This document shows positions 17,018-26,018 of a stretch of 64,000 nt of DNA, piece by piece (the stretch's first letter is position 1; every line of letters starts with the position of its first letter). The position numbers were made by a program, and so were the translations under genes. Where the stretch lies: positions 1 to 64,000 of the IMG/VR virus record IMGVR_UViG_3300022744_000027. The stretch is one strand, 5' to 3'. Below the pieces are notes generated by a model, which was not told the origin of the DNA, ran no database searches, and worked only from the letters and a program-made list of their open reading frames with translations. The stretch comes from a virus.

Positions 17018-17169
17018 CTAACCCACCATTCGACTACGGGCGAACCCGCTGGCGGGAGCGTTTTCAGCGCATCTGCCTGGGACTGTTACCAGCCGAGGAA
17101 CCCGGCTGCGCGGGTTGAAAGTTCTCCCGGCGGTTTAGCCCCCGCCGGACCTGCCAGACTTCAGGTGTT

Positions 17170-17382
17170 CTAGGGCGCGCTGCTGATTCCAAGGAGCATC
17201 AAAATAAGCGCCTCTTCTTCCTGTTGCCGGCGCTTTCGCGCCAGCGCCTCTGTGTTGGTGCTGGTGTATGGCGACGGCTGCGGAGACCAGTCGTAATTGT
17301 TTGTCGGTGCAACCGGTGCCAGCATTCGGCCAAATGAATTGCCGAATGCCTTGCCAAACGACAGGCCCCATGCTGAAGCCAT
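17170..17382 (-). CDS. small virion-operon protein
   Basis: 70 residues. The N-terminus has a glycine/phenylalanine pattern (G-K-A-F-G-N-S-F-G), then a proline/tyrosine-rich stretch and a charged helix (R-K-R-R-Q-Q-E-E-E) before a hydrophobic end. Its ATG directly follows the TAA of the upstream gene. It is the last gene of the portal operon. No family recognised. Confidence 0.55.
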   Translation of the reverse strand: MASAWGLSFGKAFGNSFGRMLAPVAPTNNYDWSPQPSPYTSTNTEALARKRRQQEEEALILMLLGISSAP

Positions 17383-17904
17383 TTAAGCCCCCGGGCCCCA
17401 TGGGTCCGTGTCGCTACCCGTCCCGCCCAACTCTTGTCCTCTGACTTGCACCAAGTTGACCGGCAACGGGGCTGCGTGCAGGGCCGCCATCATTGTCGCC
17501 CGCACTGTGTCAGCGATCTCTTGAGCTGTTGGGGCCGTCGTCCCAACGGCGATGGCCTGGACCGGCTGCTGGTAATTCACCCGCACGGCATACCCACCCA
17601 GCGTGGGCACAAACGGGTCGCCCCCGCCCTCCACCAGCAAAACGCCCTCCGTCACGGCAAGCGTGTGGTCAGCCTCCATGGGGCGAATGCGCCAGCCGTT
17701 TTGCAGGTACACGTAAAATGGCACCGCCGTGCCCTGCGCCGGGTCGATCTGGTCGCCGCCAAGCAGCCGCAAGGCCATGGGGTATTTGCCGTTGTCGGCC
17801 GTGGCGTGCCAGCGCACCCACTCGCTCCACAGGGTGCGCACACTCAAGGTGCCACCAGCGTCTGAAACAATCAGGCGTGCAGTTCCGTCAAAGCTCAGGG
17901 CCAT
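17383..17904 (-). CDS. conserved structural-operon protein
   Basis: 173 residues from the ATG at 17904, which has a GGAG site ten bases upstream and starts MALSFDGTARLIVSD; an upstream in-frame start lacks such a site. The N-terminal 110 residues are beta-rich with W-S-E-W-V-R-W and N-G-W-R-I-R-P motifs, the C-terminal part is helical (E-I-A-D-T-V-R-A). I recall this style from other phage structural operons, always without a function. Likely a minor virion protein. Confidence 0.55.
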   Translation of the reverse strand: MALSFDGTARLIVSDAGGTLSVRTLWSEWVRWHATADNGKYPMALRLLGGDQIDPAQGTAVPFYVYLQNGWRIRPMEADHTLAVTEGVLLVEGGGDPFVPTLGGYAVRVNYQQPVQAIAVGTTAPTAQEIADTVRATMMAALHAAPLPVNLVQVRGQELGGTGSDTDPWGPGA

Positions 17905-17914
17905 GCCAGCTCCA

Positions 17915-19312
17915 TCACTGGTATGCGCGGTCGGTTTCCGCAATCATCGCAATCGTGATGCCCTTGGAGCGCGCAATCGTGCCGCCAAACAGCACCGGCT
18001 TTGCAAAGCCCGGGCGCCCCGCCACCACGGTGACGTTGGCATCGGTGCCCGCCGTGCGCCCGCCTTGCGCGTTGCTGTCATAGGCAAACGTGAATGAGGT
18101 GGTGGCGGTGGTGATAGTGCCCGCGATGGGGTTGCCCGCCGCATCGTTCACCGTTACCGCGCCGCTCTCGCCGAAGTCGTCCAGCGAGCCGGGCAGCGTG
18201 GTGAAGAACATGCGGTAATAGCTGCCCGCACCCACCAACGCTGCGTTTGCCGTGATATAGCCGCCGCTGGTGTACGGGTAAACGCGCCCGATACCGTTTT
18301 GGTCAGTGAAAATCACGCGGTTGCTGTCGTTGCCGTCGATGTTGGAAACGAAAACGCCCTGCGCCGTGATCAGCGTATCGCCCTCGAAGCGCATCAGTAG
18401 GTCAGCAGTTTTCCCGTTGACCGCCCCAGCACCACTGTCAATATCCGTGTTCTGGCGTAACAGGTACTGTACCTTCGCATATACCTGCTCCAGCGTCGCC
18501 CCGTTGCCCTCAACGATCACGCGGAAGGGGTATGCACCGGCCCCGATGGTTTGGTTCTGGTCGGCCCCGTAGTAGGTTACGGTAATACCGTTGTAAGGCG
18601 CACTGGCCATCGCCGCATCGGCCGCCGCCTTGTTGCTGCCCAGCAAATTGGTGATCTTGAAGTCTTGCTGGTTGGCCAGCAAAAGGTTCACCTTGAAAGC
18701 GCCCGTGCCGGTTTCGCCGGTGTCTGAAAGCGTGCTGTCGTCATAGGTGTAGCCGTACTCGCGCACGTAGCCCTTGAGGTAGGCACGGGTGTCGAAGTTT
18801 CCATTGGCGGCATCGCCAAACACCTGAATGCCCAGGTTTGCCGCATCGGTGAACGTGAAGTTAATTGCGGCCCCGCCAACCGCTTTTTGGTAATACTGCT
18901 GCGCCCCGCTGTTCACATCGCCAAGTGCCACCGCGCCAACATACACGCGGTTCAATGTACCTGTGTCGGTGAAGCCGGGGAGCGCCGCCGTACTGCTCCA
19001 CTCCTCCCAACCGCCGTCGCGGAGCATGTTGCGGGTCGCGTCGTTCTTTGGCTTCCAGCTGTTGTATTTGCGGCCATCCGTGCCGAATTGCCACTGGCCT
19101 GATTTGGCGTCCAGCGCATAAATGGGGAATGGGCTGTCCTGATAGGGCGCAGTTGTCCACAGGTCAACCAGCTTGGAATACAGGGCCTGGATGGTCACGC
19201 CGTCCTTAGCCACAAGGTTTCCAGCCGCCACCAGCTCGAATGTGCGGGCCGGTTCATCAAGTATCAGCTCTGTTCCGATATTGATCAGTGATTTTGAGGT
19301 GATTTTTGCCAT
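17915..19312 (-). CDS. major structural protein of unknown position
   Basis: 465 residues with a TGGAGG ribosome site. Opens with S-L-I-N-I-G-T-E-L, then an all-beta, glycine/alanine-rich sequence with aromatic D-G-W-E-E-W and Y-Y-Q-K motifs. Cysteine-free and moderately acidic, as is common for abundant virion proteins. It is followed after ten bases by the next structural gene. Could be a decoration, fibre-base or tail-surface protein. Confidence 0.55.
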   Translation of the reverse strand: MAKITSKSLINIGTELILDEPARTFELVAAGNLVAKDGVTIQALYSKLVDLWTTAPYQDSPFPIYALDAKSGQWQFGTDGRKYNSWKPKNDATRNMLRDGGWEEWSSTAALPGFTDTGTLNRVYVGAVALGDVNSGAQQYYQKAVGGAAINFTFTDAANLGIQVFGDAANGNFDTRAYLKGYVREYGYTYDDSTLSDTGETGTGAFKVNLLLANQQDFKITNLLGSNKAAADAAMASAPYNGITVTYYGADQNQTIGAGAYPFRVIVEGNGATLEQVYAKVQYLLRQNTDIDSGAGAVNGKTADLLMRFEGDTLITAQGVFVSNIDGNDSNRVIFTDQNGIGRVYPYTSGGYITANAALVGAGSYYRMFFTTLPGSLDDFGESGAVTVNDAAGNPIAGTITTATTSFTFAYDSNAQGGRTAGTDANVTVVAGRPGFAKPVLFGGTIARSKGITIAMIAETDRAYQ

Positions 19313-19324
19313 GTTGGCCTCCAG

Positions 19325-21913
19325 TTAAGAAAACGAAAAGTTGCGGTCAAGTTTTTGCGTCACGGGCAATGAAACCGGGGCGCCCGTAAGTTGGTAGTCG
19401 CGGATGTATTCCGGCTCATACCCGGACAGGTAAACGGCAATATCCACGCGGGCCAGCGACGAGTAGGTGTAGGTGTAGGCGCTTCCACCCACTGAATTGC
19501 CCGTGTCCAGAGCAGTGGTCGTGCCGGATTCGAGAATCACGACGTCAGAGCCCGGGATGATTCCGGCCACGGTAAGGCCGATGGCATCCAGCGGGTAAAG
19601 CGCCGCGTTTTGGGCGGCCAGTGTGGTTACGCCGTCAATCCGCAGGCTGTCCAGCTTGTTGCTGCTGTTTGTCGCCGTGCATGTGATGCGGATGCGCAGA
19701 ATCCATCCATCGGTGGGGCTTACCCCCGCCTCGGCGCTCAGGTTCGTGGTGTTGAGCGTTTTCCATGTGCCACTGAAGCCAGCGCCCTTGTCCACATCGT
19801 ATTCAAACGCATGATTGGCGGTGTTGGTTCCCTGGCTCACCATGCCGGAAAAGCCGCTCCAGCCCAGCACGCGGTATGGCCATGTGTAAATGATCTGGTC
19901 GCCCGCCGTCCGCATTAAAAGCGAACCCGTGGCGTTGAACACCGGCGTACCCGCCGTGACGATGTAAAGGCCCGGAGCGACGGTGGTTTTCTCCACAAAA
20001 ATGATGGCAGCCCGCGCGGTGGTGTCGCCCGTGAAGGCATCCCAGTAGCAAGTACCGTAAACGGCAATATAACTGGTAGGCATCGAGCCGCCGTTTTGCC
20101 GGTTGCCCCGCGTCCAAGCATTCAGGTACTGCGGGCCAATGGTCTTGCTGGCGTCTGTGTTGTAGCAATTCTCCAGCTTGAAGCCGTTGTTTGTGTTTGT
20201 GCCGCTGGCCAGGTTGAGGCGCAGGCCGGTAACCCAATTGCGCTGCACCTTGCATTCGATGTTGTTGCCGCCGTCGCTGAATATGTACCCGGTGGGGTTC
20301 ACCGTGCCGCAGTTGTACGGGGCGGCGTCAGAGCCAACAAAGCGCAGAGAGCCGCGCTTGGTCGTGTTCATGAAAATCAGCCCGGTGTACGGGTGGCAGT
20401 TGGCAACGCCGGGCCAGTTGGTTATGGCCTGCACGTCAATATCGGCTGACTGCGACATGATCTCGACCGCGTTCGAGCCAACGGTCGTGGGCGTCGTCCC
20501 AACGGCCAGGTCGGCGTATTGGTGCGCCTTAATCTTGATGCGGTTGCAGGCGCTTATCAGCATGCGCTTGCCAATTGACTCCACCTTGTCAACGGTCACA
20601 TCGTCACAGGTATTGAAAAACACCGGCCCCGATACCGCCGTCGGCACGCCCGGGAAAGCGCCCCGAACAAGCCCAAACGTCCACACCCCATAGAGGTTCA
20701 CAAACATCATTGCATAGCCGCTGGTGCTGATTGACTCGGCCCGGACGCCCGTAACCTCACCCACCGTGCCGCCCGTGTAGCACTGCTGAAAAACGATGGC
20801 GTTTGATGCGAACGGGGTGCCCGCCGCGTAGTTGCTCAGGCCCACATGCACGCGGTCAACGTCGGGCTTTGTCGCGGGCTCCTGGAGCAGCAATTGGTCG
20901 CAGGTGTGCAGGTCGCGGATGTAAACCGAGTACGGCTGGACGATGTTCCAGTACCATGCGCCTGTTGATAAGCTGTGTGTAAGTATGCCCGCGTTTGAAA
21001 ACCCGGTGTCATAGCGGTTCGTCATGCCTGCATAGGGCCGGACGGTCACATCCAGGTTTGTCGCGGCGCACGTCTGCAAAATGATGTTTGGCACGCGGAT
21101 GGCGCAGCCCGCCACCGGCAGGTCGCCGCATACCGAGGCGTCAACACCGGTGCCAATTGTCAGCAGCCCGGCATCGGAAATGTAAACATAGCGGCTCCGG
21201 GAATCGGTGGAGCAGTTGGCGCTGGTGAACTTTGCGGCCACGTTGTGCCACATCTTGTAAACGCCTGAGCCGGGCGCGGTTTCAATCTCCACGCCGGGGT
21301 AAGCGATCAGCTGGTCGCCCGTGAAAAATGGCAGTTGCACCGTCTGCCCACGCGCGCCGCTGGTGGTGCCCGCAGTGAACCATCGCCCGTCAACCGTCCA
21401 GATCCCCAGGCGGGAAATGGAAATGGTCTTGTCCACGCACCCAACGACAACAATCCAGCCCGTCTCATCGGGGCCGGATGCAGCCGCGCCAATTCCGGTG
21501 AGCGCACCGGAGGCGATTGAGCCGCCCGCAACATTTCGCACCTTGAGCCAGCCTGAAGCGGGCATTGCGCCGCCCGCCGCTGTTACCGTGCCGCCCGTTC
21601 TGTCGGACATTACGCACAGCAGCTCACACGTCACGCCGCCCTGCGAAAGCGTTGTACCGCTCGCAGGCACATTGCCCGTACCGGTTGAAAAGGGGATGAG
21701 GCGCACGCTTGCGCCGCTGAATACCACGGCCCCACCAAGCGTGGTGGATACCGTGATGTTGCCGAACGGCCCGGTCGTTGCGCTGGTGTTTGGACCAAAG
21801 CGGGTATCGCTGTTGACCGTGAGCGTGCCGCCGTTGACGGAGTAGGTATCGTTACCCGTTTTTCCCGTTAATTGGGTGATGTTTTGGGCGGTTGTAATGG
21901 TGAAGGAGGCCAT
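19325..21913 (-). CDS. large beta-rich virion protein, possible fibre or spike
   Basis: 862 residues. Dominated by short Ser/Thr/Gly/Val strands with asparagine and isoleucine ladders (for example I-K-I-K-A-H-Q and I-D-V-Q-A-I-T-N-W around 460-510), the look of a right-handed beta-helix, followed by a C-terminal region with two beta-sandwich-like segments (690-862). No catalytic motif stands out. It lies in the portal operon rather than with tail genes. A receptor-binding or capsid-fibre role is plausible but unproven. Confidence 0.5.
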   Translation of the reverse strand: MASFTITTAQNITQLTGKTGNDTYSVNGGTLTVNSDTRFGPNTSATTGPFGNITVSTTLGGAVVFSGASVRLIPFSTGTGNVPASGTTLSQGGVTCELLCVMSDRTGGTVTAAGGAMPASGWLKVRNVAGGSIASGALTGIGAAASGPDETGWIVVVGCVDKTISISRLGIWTVDGRWFTAGTTSGARGQTVQLPFFTGDQLIAYPGVEIETAPGSGVYKMWHNVAAKFTSANCSTDSRSRYVYISDAGLLTIGTGVDASVCGDLPVAGCAIRVPNIILQTCAATNLDVTVRPYAGMTNRYDTGFSNAGILTHSLSTGAWYWNIVQPYSVYIRDLHTCDQLLLQEPATKPDVDRVHVGLSNYAAGTPFASNAIVFQQCYTGGTVGEVTGVRAESISTSGYAMMFVNLYGVWTFGLVRGAFPGVPTAVSGPVFFNTCDDVTVDKVESIGKRMLISACNRIKIKAHQYADLAVGTTPTTVGSNAVEIMSQSADIDVQAITNWPGVANCHPYTGLIFMNTTKRGSLRFVGSDAAPYNCGTVNPTGYIFSDGGNNIECKVQRNWVTGLRLNLASGTNTNNGFKLENCYNTDASKTIGPQYLNAWTRGNRQNGGSMPTSYIAVYGTCYWDAFTGDTTARAAIIFVEKTTVAPGLYIVTAGTPVFNATGSLLMRTAGDQIIYTWPYRVLGWSGFSGMVSQGTNTANHAFEYDVDKGAGFSGTWKTLNTTNLSAEAGVSPTDGWILRIRITCTATNSSNKLDSLRIDGVTTLAAQNAALYPLDAIGLTVAGIIPGSDVVILESGTTTALDTGNSVGGSAYTYTYSSLARVDIAVYLSGYEPEYIRDYQLTGAPVSLPVTQKLDRNFSFS

Positions 21914-21919
21914 GCGTCG

Positions 21920-22087
21920 TCAATTCCAGCGCGGGGGCTTGTCGGGGCATGCCGCGAACGGCAAAAGGGTTTTTGCGTTCATTACGCAGTAACAAAGGCG
22001 GCACGTCACCACCAGCCCGGCCTGCTTTGCGTGCGGGCACGCCCGGCAAACCGCTAGGCGTTGGGCGGGGGTGGTGAGTGCCGTCAT
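21920..22087 (-). CDS. small zinc-ribbon protein next to fibre-like gene
   Basis: 55 residues read directly from the sequence. Pattern R-L-A-V-C-R-A-C-P-H then C-R-L-C-Y-C-V-M-N-A-K-T and a closing A-C-P-D-K-P-P-R-W matches the small CxxC/CxC zinc-ribbon proteins often encoded beside phage fibre genes. The ATG begins seven bases after the upstream stop; six bases separate it from the next gene. Confidence 0.65.
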   Translation of the reverse strand: MTALTTPAQRLAVCRACPHAKQAGLVVTCRLCYCVMNAKTLLPFAACPDKPPRWN

Positions 22088-22094
22088 ACCGCTA

Positions 22095-22883
22095 TCAGGC
22101 CGCGCGCGCTGCGGTCTTTGCTGCGGCGAATGCAGCGCCGAATCCAGGCTTCACGGCATCGCACAAACCTACGAATTGCGCGTAAATCTGGCCACGAATC
22201 ATGCCAATGGCATTGCCGTGCTCGGTGTGGCGGGCGTCCTCGCGGTCGCGCAAGCTGTTGACGGCCGTTTGCGCGGCGTTGGCGGCAGAAAGCGCTGCGG
22301 ATGCATCGCCACCGGCTGTAGCAATGGCGGTGGCCATGCCCGTCAGCTGGTCTTGAATGCCCGCAATGGTCACGTCCAGCGCATTCAGGCGGGTGATCAG
22401 TGCCGCGATTTGCTGCGCTTGGCCCGCATCAACGCCTTGCAGCGTGGTGATTGTGTCGCGCAGGCCGTTAATGTCAGCCGCAATTTGCGCGCAGTCGCAC
22501 GTTGCACCGCCACCGCCCGCCTGCTCCATCGCGGCAATGCGCGACTCGTAGCTCAGGATGGTGCTGTTGATCTGGCTGATTTGATCAGCGGCGGCGTCGG
22601 CACGGCCTTCCAGCGCAACAACACGATCGATCAGGGCCAGCAGGTTCTGGAGGTTCTGCATGCCGGGGGTATCGGCATCGCCGTCCAGCATGGCCACCAG
22701 GCTTGCGATCTGGGATTGCAGCTGGGCAATGGCGGCGGTGTCGGTGCCGGTCAGAAGGTCAACTTGCTTTTGCAGGTTGCCGATTTCAGCGCCCATAACG
22801 GAGCCGACCTCGCCCAAAATACAGGCAAGCTCGGATTGAATCAGGGTTTTCAGGTCGTCGATTTGGGGGTTTTCAAGGGACAT
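22095..22883 (-). CDS. coiled-coil structural protein
   Basis: 262 residues from the ATG at 22883 (a TTG four codons upstream is less likely). Long amphipathic helices dominate (I-Q-S-E-L-A-C-I-L, L-Q-S-Q-I-A-S-L-V-A-M-L, L-N-A-L-D-V-T-I-A-G-I-Q-D-Q-L), with a short glycine-rich break and C-D-C at about 128. Its helices suggest a trimeric stalk or fibre-attachment protein in the portal operon. No family recognised. Confidence 0.5.
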   Translation of the reverse strand: MSLENPQIDDLKTLIQSELACILGEVGSVMGAEIGNLQKQVDLLTGTDTAAIAQLQSQIASLVAMLDGDADTPGMQNLQNLLALIDRVVALEGRADAAADQISQINSTILSYESRIAAMEQAGGGGATCDCAQIAADINGLRDTITTLQGVDAGQAQQIAALITRLNALDVTIAGIQDQLTGMATAIATAGGDASAALSAANAAQTAVNSLRDREDARHTEHGNAIGMIRGQIYAQFVGLCDAVKPGFGAAFAAAKTAARAA

Positions 22884-22924
22884 AAGTGTTTCCAATTAGG
22901 GATGAAACATGGACAAGCCGCCAC

Positions 22925-23113
22925 TCACGCGGGCGGCGTTGCGTTCTCCAGCTGGCTGGGGAAATCGGTAGCGCAGGACTGGCCGTTCAAAACAGCCTGC
23001 AGGTCGCTGATGCGCTGCGTGTGTGACGCGATCTCGGCTGGCACCAGGCAATGCAGCAGCTCGCCAATTGCCACCGCGAAACAGGACAGTTTCTCATCGA
23101 GGATATTGCTCAT
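22925..23113 (-). CDS. small helical protein
   Basis: 62 residues starting at the ATG at 23113 with an AAGGGA ribosome site; an upstream start would overlap the previous gene further. It contains C-F-A-V-A-I-G-E-L-L-H-C-L and a helical R-I-S-D-L-Q-A-V-L segment. Function unknown. Confidence 0.5.
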   Translation of the reverse strand: MSNILDEKLSCFAVAIGELLHCLVPAEIASHTQRISDLQAVLNGQSCATDFPSQLENATPPA

Positions 23114-23148
23114 GTAGTTCCCTTGTGGATGCCAAAAGCAGCGGTAAT

Positions 23149-24150
23149 TCACGCCTGCTTCTGAACTGCTCGCGTTATATTTCCGTCCTTGTCGCGTTCG
23201 ATCTCTGTGACCATGCGGCGAGGCTCCGGCAATTCTAGCGTCACGTTTGGAGCTGGAACCACGACCGGCTCAATATTCACGACAGGAGCCGCAACGTTGA
23301 CGACGGGCGCGGGCACGACCACGGGGTCGATGTTGACGACGGGGGCTGCCACATGGACGACCGGTGCGTCCACGTTGACCACGGGGGCCGGAACCACCAC
23401 GGGCTCGATGTTGACGACCGGAGCAGCTTGCTGCGGCACGTTGACATGCACCACTGGCGGGGCCTGTTCCGGCACCGTTACATTGACCACCGGGGCGATC
23501 TGCTCCGGCACCTTTACGTCGATACGCGGGTCAAAGTTGATGACGGGCTGGGCTTGCACCAGGGCCTGTATCGCGAGCACAAGCTGCGACTGCAGTTCGG
23601 CAACTCCATCCATGCGCGCTGAAATCGCAGCCGCATCCTGGGCCCTGCTGGCAGCCAAAGAGGAAACAGAATGATGCATGGCAAGGACCATGCCATCCAG
23701 TGATTTGGCGAGGTCAGACAGGCTGTACAGGTTTACACCGCCAGCCGGACTTGAGCCGGTCGCTACAGGGGACTGAAATGACTTGGCAATCAACCCATTC
23801 GCGCTCGATTTGCGCATCACCAAGCGATCACTGCGAGCCTCCGGCGGGATGCCGACATACCGGCGGTTTCCCGCGTTATCGGCAACGATTATGCCGTCCG
23901 CACCCTCTTCGAGCACCCGGTACCGCTGCATAGTGCGCTTCTTGTGGCCAGCGACATGCTCCCACTTGACCTTGTGATGCTCGCCTCCGTGTTCAACGGT
24001 GCAACCGTGCTGTCCGGCGCAAACGACCTTGCCGGAAACGGGAAGCCCGGCCTTATGGAAATAGACCTCATCTCCAGGGAATGCGTGGCGCACAGATGGA
24101 GTGGCTGCATTTTTCTGCTTGGTGCTCTTGGGGGCGTTGAAGCTGGCCAT
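23149..24150 (-). CDS. portal-adjacent protein with P-V-V-N repeats
   Basis: 333 residues. Residues 20-100 resemble a small SH3-like fold with K-V-V-C-A-G-Q-H-G-C-T-V. Residues 140-200 are helical. Residues 205-305 are an array of short repeats with the pattern V-P-x-x-x-P-V-V-N-[VI], with N and H alternating. The end E-P-R-R-M-V-T-E-I-E-R-D-K-D-G-N-I is a tail common to portal-adjacent phage proteins. Start overlaps the portal stop by one base. Likely virion-bound; the repeat may be an extended stalk. Confidence 0.5.
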   Translation of the reverse strand: MASFNAPKSTKQKNAATPSVRHAFPGDEVYFHKAGLPVSGKVVCAGQHGCTVEHGGEHHKVKWEHVAGHKKRTMQRYRVLEEGADGIIVADNAGNRRYVGIPPEARSDRLVMRKSSANGLIAKSFQSPVATGSSPAGGVNLYSLSDLAKSLDGMVLAMHHSVSSLAASRAQDAAAISARMDGVAELQSQLVLAIQALVQAQPVINFDPRIDVKVPEQIAPVVNVTVPEQAPPVVHVNVPQQAAPVVNIEPVVVPAPVVNVDAPVVHVAAPVVNIDPVVVPAPVVNVAAPVVNIEPVVVPAPNVTLELPEPRRMVTEIERDKDGNITRAVQKQA

Positions 24151-25925
24151 CAGGGCTCCACTGTGAATACTGGTAATCCAAATGACTTTGCCATTCCTGG
24201 CTCGTCATCCTCCGGTTCGGACGCCGGAGTGCCGCCATCATCGAACATTCCGTCTTCAGTCTTGCCGGCGCCATGTTCGTCGCCGTCATGCTGTCCATCT
24301 CCGGCATCGCTGTCGATGGACCCGTAGTCCTCGCCTTGGTCATGGTCATCGCCATCTTCAGGCGACTGACCACCACCAGGGCCGGGGGCGCCGTAGTCTT
24401 CCTGCTGGGCCTGGTTTTCAGCCTGCCACGCCGACATCAGCGACGGATTCAGTGGGGCGTTGCCCCATTCCCCCTTAATCTCCTGCATGCCTTGAGCCTT
24501 GCGGGCCTCGTTGAGCGTGAGGATGGTCTTGTCCTTGTCCCAGCGCATCTGGGGGTCTTCTTCATCGAGGCCGGTCCAGCGGAAGACGTACTTGTCGCCG
24601 AACTCGGACACGATGTAGTCGGAAAACAAATCCTCGAAGTGGGACAGCAGCGGGCGTAGGCCCTTGTCCTTGGAGTTGATCAGCTTCTCTTCGGTGTCGG
24701 AGCCGGACAGCGAAGACGTGCCAGCGGTGAACGACTCGAAATTGATCTCGTCGGGGGCAATGCCGTAGATCGCGCAGATGATGGACGTGAGGAACGTCAT
24801 CCACTTGGCGAACATGATCTCGTTCACGTCCACGCCGAAGTTTTCAAACGCGGCCTTGGACTCCTGATTTTTCGACACCAGCACGGGGAGCGTCCACGCG
24901 TTGTTGATGCCCTTCACCATGGCATTCCAGTACCGCTTGAAGGCAGCCATGTCCTGGTCGCTGTACTCGCCGGTCAGGTGCAGCAAGCCCTTGGGGATGG
25001 CATTCGAATCGAAATACTTGGTGTTGTAGCTGAAGGCATTGAGGAAGCCCGTGACCACGCGCACCAGCAGCTCGGTCTCGGACAGGCCGTAGCCGCCCAC
25101 CAGGACATCGGTGCGGGGATTGCGCGGAACGTAGATCAGGTCGTCGTGGGTGTAGGCGGCCCGGATGTTCCCATCCACCACCTGCAGCGCGAAAATCTCG
25201 TCCTCGTCGCGGTAGCCGATCTCGTTGGCGAGCCGGATGGTCGCGCCGTCCACGGCATACATGCCGTCAATCCCCAGCGACTTGTCGCGCTTGTATTCTG
25301 TTTCGATTGGGGCGCTGTCCAGCGTGAGGCTGTCGCGCACCAGCTTGGCCATCAGGTTGGAGAAGTTGTCGCGCTTCAGGCGGGCGCGCTGGCGCGGGTT
25401 GCGCTCCCAGCCGCTGTGCGTGAAGAAGTCCTGCATCAGCGCGATGGATTGCTGCTCGTCGCTGCCAAGTTTTGCGTTGGGGTCTTTCAGGCGCACCTGG
25501 AACCCAGGGCCCTTGCCACCGTCGGGCACTCGGCAAAACCGCTTCACCTGACGGATGCGGGTGAAGATCACGGCCGACAGAATCGGGGTCTGGTCAACCA
25601 TGCCGCGCAGCATGTCGAAGCTCATGTTCGACCAGCGCTCACGCCACTCGCCCATGGCGTTGCCATAGGTGTCGTTCACCCACACGGACTGCATGCCGGC
25701 CTTGCCGTCGGCTATGGCCCGGCTCGGGAAAGGTATGACGTTGGGTTTTGCCAGCGACTTTGCGAACTCACTCTCTTCGTACTGCCGCTGCATGTACTCC
25801 ACGACCGGCATCATGTCGGTAACGCTTTTGGGTAGCGCCGCCTGCTGCGCCTCTTGCATGGCGTGCGAGCGCTCATCTTGCGGAGCGGCGCCATTGAAGG
25901 CGGTGGATAGTGCAGTTTCAGCCAT
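24150..25925 (-). CDS. portal protein
   Basis: 591 residues. Matches phage portal proteins in order: N-terminal M-V-D-Q-T-P-I-L-S-A-V-I-F-T-R near 110, Y-K-R-D-K-S-L-G and V-D-G-A-T-I-R near 215, I-Y-V-P-R-N-P-R-T-D, Y-F-D-S-N-A-I-P-K-G near 305, and G-I-A-P-D-E-I-N-F near 390. The last 90 residues are an acidic Asp/Gly/Glu tail. Portals form the dodecameric DNA gate and nucleate head assembly. It heads the structural operon 25925-17170, with a late-type element 15 bases before the ATG. Confidence 0.85.
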   Translation of the reverse strand: MAETALSTAFNGAAPQDERSHAMQEAQQAALPKSVTDMMPVVEYMQRQYEESEFAKSLAKPNVIPFPSRAIADGKAGMQSVWVNDTYGNAMGEWRERWSNMSFDMLRGMVDQTPILSAVIFTRIRQVKRFCRVPDGGKGPGFQVRLKDPNAKLGSDEQQSIALMQDFFTHSGWERNPRQRARLKRDNFSNLMAKLVRDSLTLDSAPIETEYKRDKSLGIDGMYAVDGATIRLANEIGYRDEDEIFALQVVDGNIRAAYTHDDLIYVPRNPRTDVLVGGYGLSETELLVRVVTGFLNAFSYNTKYFDSNAIPKGLLHLTGEYSDQDMAAFKRYWNAMVKGINNAWTLPVLVSKNQESKAAFENFGVDVNEIMFAKWMTFLTSIICAIYGIAPDEINFESFTAGTSSLSGSDTEEKLINSKDKGLRPLLSHFEDLFSDYIVSEFGDKYVFRWTGLDEEDPQMRWDKDKTILTLNEARKAQGMQEIKGEWGNAPLNPSLMSAWQAENQAQQEDYGAPGPGGGQSPEDGDDHDQGEDYGSIDSDAGDGQHDGDEHGAGKTEDGMFDDGGTPASEPEDDEPGMAKSFGLPVFTVEP

Positions 25926-25947
25926 GCGGGAAGTGTGCTGTCACGAC
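25926..25947 (-). promoter_or_regulatory. late-type promoter element for the portal operon
   Basis: GTCGTGAC core (25947-25940), -10-like CACACT at -12 to -7, ATG 15 bases after the 7-base core; directly behind a terminator. Confidence 0.6.
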
Positions 25948-25948
25948 A

Positions 25949-25980
25949 ACAAAAAAGAAGTTGCCACGAGTTGCGGCAAC
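25949..25980 (-). terminator. rho-independent terminator
   Basis: Minus-strand stem GTTGCC / GGCAAC (25980-25975 with 25965-25960), then TTCTTTTTT. It would stop transcripts coming from the terminase side and separates them from the portal promoter. Confidence 0.7.
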
Positions 25981-26005
25981 ATTTTTGCGGTAGAATTACT
26001 GCATC
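25976..26005 (+). promoter_or_regulatory. early-type promoter
   Basis: GCAAC-N5-TTGCGG joined to TAGAAT (25991-25996), then four bases and GCATC. The expected start is the A of GCATC. An AACAGGAG ribosome site follows before the ATG at 26019. Confidence 0.6.
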
Positions 26006-26018
26006 AACAGGAGAAACC

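Noticed and set aside
16430-17170. tRNA genes in the structured region
   Set aside because: Sequences such as GGTTCAAAACTCC suggested a T-arm, but flanking five-base arms do not pair and no cloverleaf can be drawn.
19525-19545. GTCGTGAT inside the large fibre-like gene
   Set aside because: The A of the -10-like part is missing and no start codon follows; treated as chance coding sequence.
23189-23674. CRISPR-like repeat array
   Set aside because: The repeats are in frame, vary in length and encode the P-V-V-N protein segment; no uniform spacer-repeat structure.
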